Source: ZLKRG08 sp963977625
Lineage (GTDB): Bacteria > Actinomycetota > Actinomycetes > Nanopelagicales > Nanopelagicaceae
Length of the DNA: 14,304 nucleotides
Direction: 5' to 3'
NCBI GenBank assembly: GCA_963977625.1
Contig: CAXBPX010000026.1
Span: forward strand, 1 to 14,304
Shown here: positions 12,580 through 14,304 of the stretch, piece by piece
Layout: each line of letters starts with the position of its first letter
Position numbering within the stretch: the stretch's first letter is position 1
Made by a program: the position numbers and the translations under genes
Notes under the pieces: generated by a model
What the model was told of the DNA's origin: nothing
Databases searched by the model: none
Seen by the model: only the letters and a program-made list of their open reading frames with translations

Positions 12580-13206
12580 ATGGCTAGATATACCGGAGCA
12601 GACTGCAAGCGTTGCCGTCGCGAAAAAGTAAAACTTTTCCTTAAGGGCTCAAAGTGCGATGGACCAAAGTGTCCGATCGAAGCACGTCCTTATCCACCAG
12701 GACAACATGGTCGTGGTCGTGCAAAGGAATCTGAGTACCTATTACAGATGCGTGAGAAGCAGAAGTGCGCACGTATTTACGGAGTTTTAGAGCGTCAATT
12801 CCGTGGTTATTACGAAGAGGCTAACCGACTATCAGGTAAGACAGGTGAGAACCTATTAATCTTGCTTGAGACTCGTCTAGACAATGTAATTTTCCGCGCT
12901 GGCTTTGCAAAGAGCCGCGACATGGCTCGCCAATTGGTTCGCCATGGCCACTTCTTGGTTAACGGTAAGAAGGTAAATATCCCTTCATATCGCGTAACCC
13001 CAATGGACATCATTGATTTGGTTCCAAATTCTCATGACAAGACACCTTTTATCGTCGCAAGCGCAGAACTTGGCGAGAAGCCAGTTCCAGCTTGGATGGA
13101 GGTAGTCGGTGACAAGTTGCGAATCATTATCCATGGTCAACCAAGCCGCCCAGTAATTGATACTCAAGTACAAGAACAACTAATCGTTGAACTTTACTCA
13201 AAGTAA
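12580..13206 (+). CDS. rpsD: 30S ribosomal protein S4, zinc-finger form
   Basis: S4 nucleates 30S assembly by binding the 5' domain of 16S rRNA, and in E. coli represses its own operon. The frame opens earlier, at 12538, but the true start is the ATG at 12580: GGGGGAGAG lies directly upstream and the product starts MARYTG, the normal S4 opening, giving 208 residues. The N-terminus has Cys9-x2-Cys12-x13-Cys26-x4-Cys31, the zinc site known from Thermus and Geobacillus S4. PYPPGQHGRGRAKESEYLLQ follows at 38-56 approximately, and the S4 RNA-binding domain lies at about 98-160. From memory, mycobacterial S4 lacks the cysteines, so this is the zinc variant. Confidence 0.97.
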   Translation: MARYTGADCKRCRREKVKLFLKGSKCDGPKCPIEARPYPPGQHGRGRAKESEYLLQMREKQKCARIYGVLERQFRGYYEEANRLSGKTGENLLILLETRLDNVIFRAGFAKSRDMARQLVRHGHFLVNGKKVNIPSYRVTPMDIIDLVPNSHDKTPFIVASAELGEKPVPAWMEVVGDKLRIIIHGQPSRPVIDTQVQEQLIVELYSK

Positions 13207-13240
13207 CCTAGAAGAAATTAAAAAGAAGAAAAAAAGAACC

Positions 13241-13262
13241 GGAGATCAAATAGTGGATCTCC
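13241..13262 (+). promoter_or_regulatory. Stem-loop in the rpsD-rpoA gap
   Basis: GGAGATC (13241-13247) and GATCTCC (13256-13262) are exact reverse complements around an 8-base loop. A purine-rich tract (about 13209-13237) precedes it and the rpoA Shine-Dalgarno GGAGGA (13272-13277) follows. CTCC in the right arm could pair either with GGAG of the left arm or with GGAG of the Shine-Dalgarno, so the stem may keep the latter free. There is no T-run, so it is not a typical terminator. Confidence 0.45.
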
Positions 13263-13281
13263 CAGAAGTACGGAGGAAATA

Positions 13282-14283
13282 GTGCTAATTGCACAACGCC
13301 CAGTCCTCACTGAGGAAGTAGTAAGCGAGAACCGTTCACGTTTCATCATTGAACCGTTGGAACCGGGATTTGGCTACACCCTTGGTAACTCATTACGTCG
13401 CACACTTCTCTCCTCGATTCCTGGTGCAGCTGTTACCAGCATTCGAGTAAATGGTGCGCTTCATGAGTTTACGACTATCGAAGGTGTTAAGGAGGATCTC
13501 ACTGAGGTTGTTCTTAATATCAAGAACCTTGTTCTCTCATCAGATAATGATGAGCCATCACTTCTTTATATTCGCAAGAGTGGCGAAGGTGCTGTAACAG
13601 GTGCTGATATCGCGGCTCCTGCCGGCGTTCAAGTTCATAACCCAGATCTTCACATCGCAACTCTTAACTCAAAGGCAAACTTTGAAGTTGAGTTAACTGT
13701 GGAACGTGGTCGTGGATACGTAACTGCTGTAGCAAATAAGCAATCCGGCGGTGAAATTGGTCGTATCCCAGTTGATTCAATTTATTCACCAGTTCTCCGC
13801 GTTACCTACAAGGTTGAGGCAACTCGTGTTGAGCAACGTACCGACTTCGACCGTTTAGTAGTTGATGTTGAGACAAAGCCTTCAATGCGGCCAGCTGATG
13901 CAATGGCATCTGCCGGTAAGACACTTGTAGAGCTATTTGGTCTTGCACGTGAATTAAATGTAAATGCAGAAGGAATCGAAATGGGACCTTCCGCTCAAGA
14001 TGCGGCGCTCGCAGCAGATTACGCTCTTCCGATCGAAGATCTTGATCTAACTGTCCGCTCATACAACTGCTTAAAGCGTGAAGGTATTCATACAGTTGGT
14101 GAATTAGTTTCTCGTTCAGAAGCAGATCTAATGGATATTCGTAACTTTGGTTCAAAGTCAATTGATGAGGTTAAAGCCAAGTTGGTCTCAATGGGACTTC
14201 AACTTAAGGATAGCCCAGTTGGTTTTGATCCAACTAAGCATGCTAATTATGGAATCGACGAAGACCTCGTCGATGCTGAGTAA
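13282..14283 (+). CDS. rpoA: DNA-directed RNA polymerase subunit alpha
   Basis: Two alpha subunits scaffold assembly of beta and beta' and contact activators and upstream DNA. The 333 residues show the N-terminal domain with GYTLGNSLRRTLLSSIPGAA (31-50) for dimerisation, a short linker, and the C-terminal domain at about 251-305 with LDLTVRSYNCLKREGIHTV and RNFGSKSIDEVKAKL (287-301). Arg259 corresponds to the DNA-contacting Arg265 of E. coli alpha. The start is GTG at 13282 with GGAGGA 4 bases upstream; it gives MLIAQRPVLTEE, the actinobacterial start. An acidic C-terminal tail (DEDLVDAE) follows, as is usual for the phylum. Confidence 0.97.
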   Translation: MLIAQRPVLTEEVVSENRSRFIIEPLEPGFGYTLGNSLRRTLLSSIPGAAVTSIRVNGALHEFTTIEGVKEDLTEVVLNIKNLVLSSDNDEPSLLYIRKSGEGAVTGADIAAPAGVQVHNPDLHIATLNSKANFEVELTVERGRGYVTAVANKQSGGEIGRIPVDSIYSPVLRVTYKVEATRVEQRTDFDRLVVDVETKPSMRPADAMASAGKTLVELFGLARELNVNAEGIEMGPSAQDAALAADYALPIEDLDLTVRSYNCLKREGIHTVGELVSRSEADLMDIRNFGSKSIDEVKAKLVSMGLQLKDSPVGFDPTKHANYGIDEDLVDAE

Positions 14284-14297
14284 GTCAGGAGAAATAA

Positions 14298-14304
14298 ATG
14301 CCAA
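14298..14304 (+). CDS. rplQ: 50S ribosomal protein L17, first codons (partial)
   Basis: ATG CCA at 14298 follows a clear AGGAGA (14287-14292), 14 bases after the rpoA stop. L17 normally follows rpoA and starts Met-Pro, which fits. Only two full codons are visible, so the call rests on context and the ribosome-binding site. Confidence 0.7.

Noticed and set aside
13191..13204. ACTTT-ACTC-AAAGT hairpin at the end of rpsD
   Set aside because: A 5-bp AT-rich stem within coding sequence is expected often by chance.

Overview
The window is the middle and end of the large ribosomal-protein gene cluster of an actinobacterium, all on the + strand. The proteins look actinobacterial: S8 begins MTMTDPIADML, S14 is the short zinc form, S5 has a long charged N-terminal tail, and the order secY-adk-map precedes infA-rpmJ-rpsM-rpsK-rpsD-rpoA-rplQ. 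The sequence is AT-leaning for that phylum and very compact, with many 1-base TAATG overlaps. Together this suggests a streamlined freshwater lineage such as the acI group (Candidatus Nanopelagicales). That placement is inference; no marker was searched.

Layout. 1-3875 is the spc block: end of rplN, rplX, rplE, rpsN (type Z), rpsH, rplF, rplR, rpsE, rpmD, rplO. 3927-6697 is secY, adk, map. 6812-11125 is an insertion relative to the usual gene order: a tripartite tricarboxylate transporter (tctC, tctB, tctA) followed by a major facilitator protein. 11220-14304 resumes the ribosomal cluster: infA (TTG start), rpmJ, rpsM, rpsK, rpsD, rpoA (GTG start) and the first codons of rplQ. No gene-free stretch exceeds 300 bases; the longest gap is 147 bases, between rpmJ and rpsM. 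No tRNA, rRNA, CRISPR array, transposase or convincing intrinsic terminator was seen.

How it works together. The ribosomal proteins, SecY (membrane insertion), adenylate kinase, methionine aminopeptidase, IF-1 and RNA polymerase alpha are the usual growth-linked set. The inserted genes would bind an organic acid outside the membrane (TctC) and import it through TctAB, with a second single-component transporter beside it. Their position suggests that uptake of this substrate may be tied to growth-rate control of ribosome synthesis.

The most interesting non-coding signals are RNA structures at gene junctions. The rpsM leader holds a 12-bp hairpin followed at once by a classic H-type pseudoknot, just before the rpsM-rpsK-rpsD-rpoA genes. 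This is the position at which E. coli S4 represses its alpha operon through an mRNA pseudoknot. An 18-bp perfect inverted repeat spans the infA stop codon. Other stem-loops lie between rpsN and rpsH, secY and adk, map and tctC, tctC and tctB, and rpsD and rpoA. A good -35/-10 pair (17-base spacer) precedes infA.
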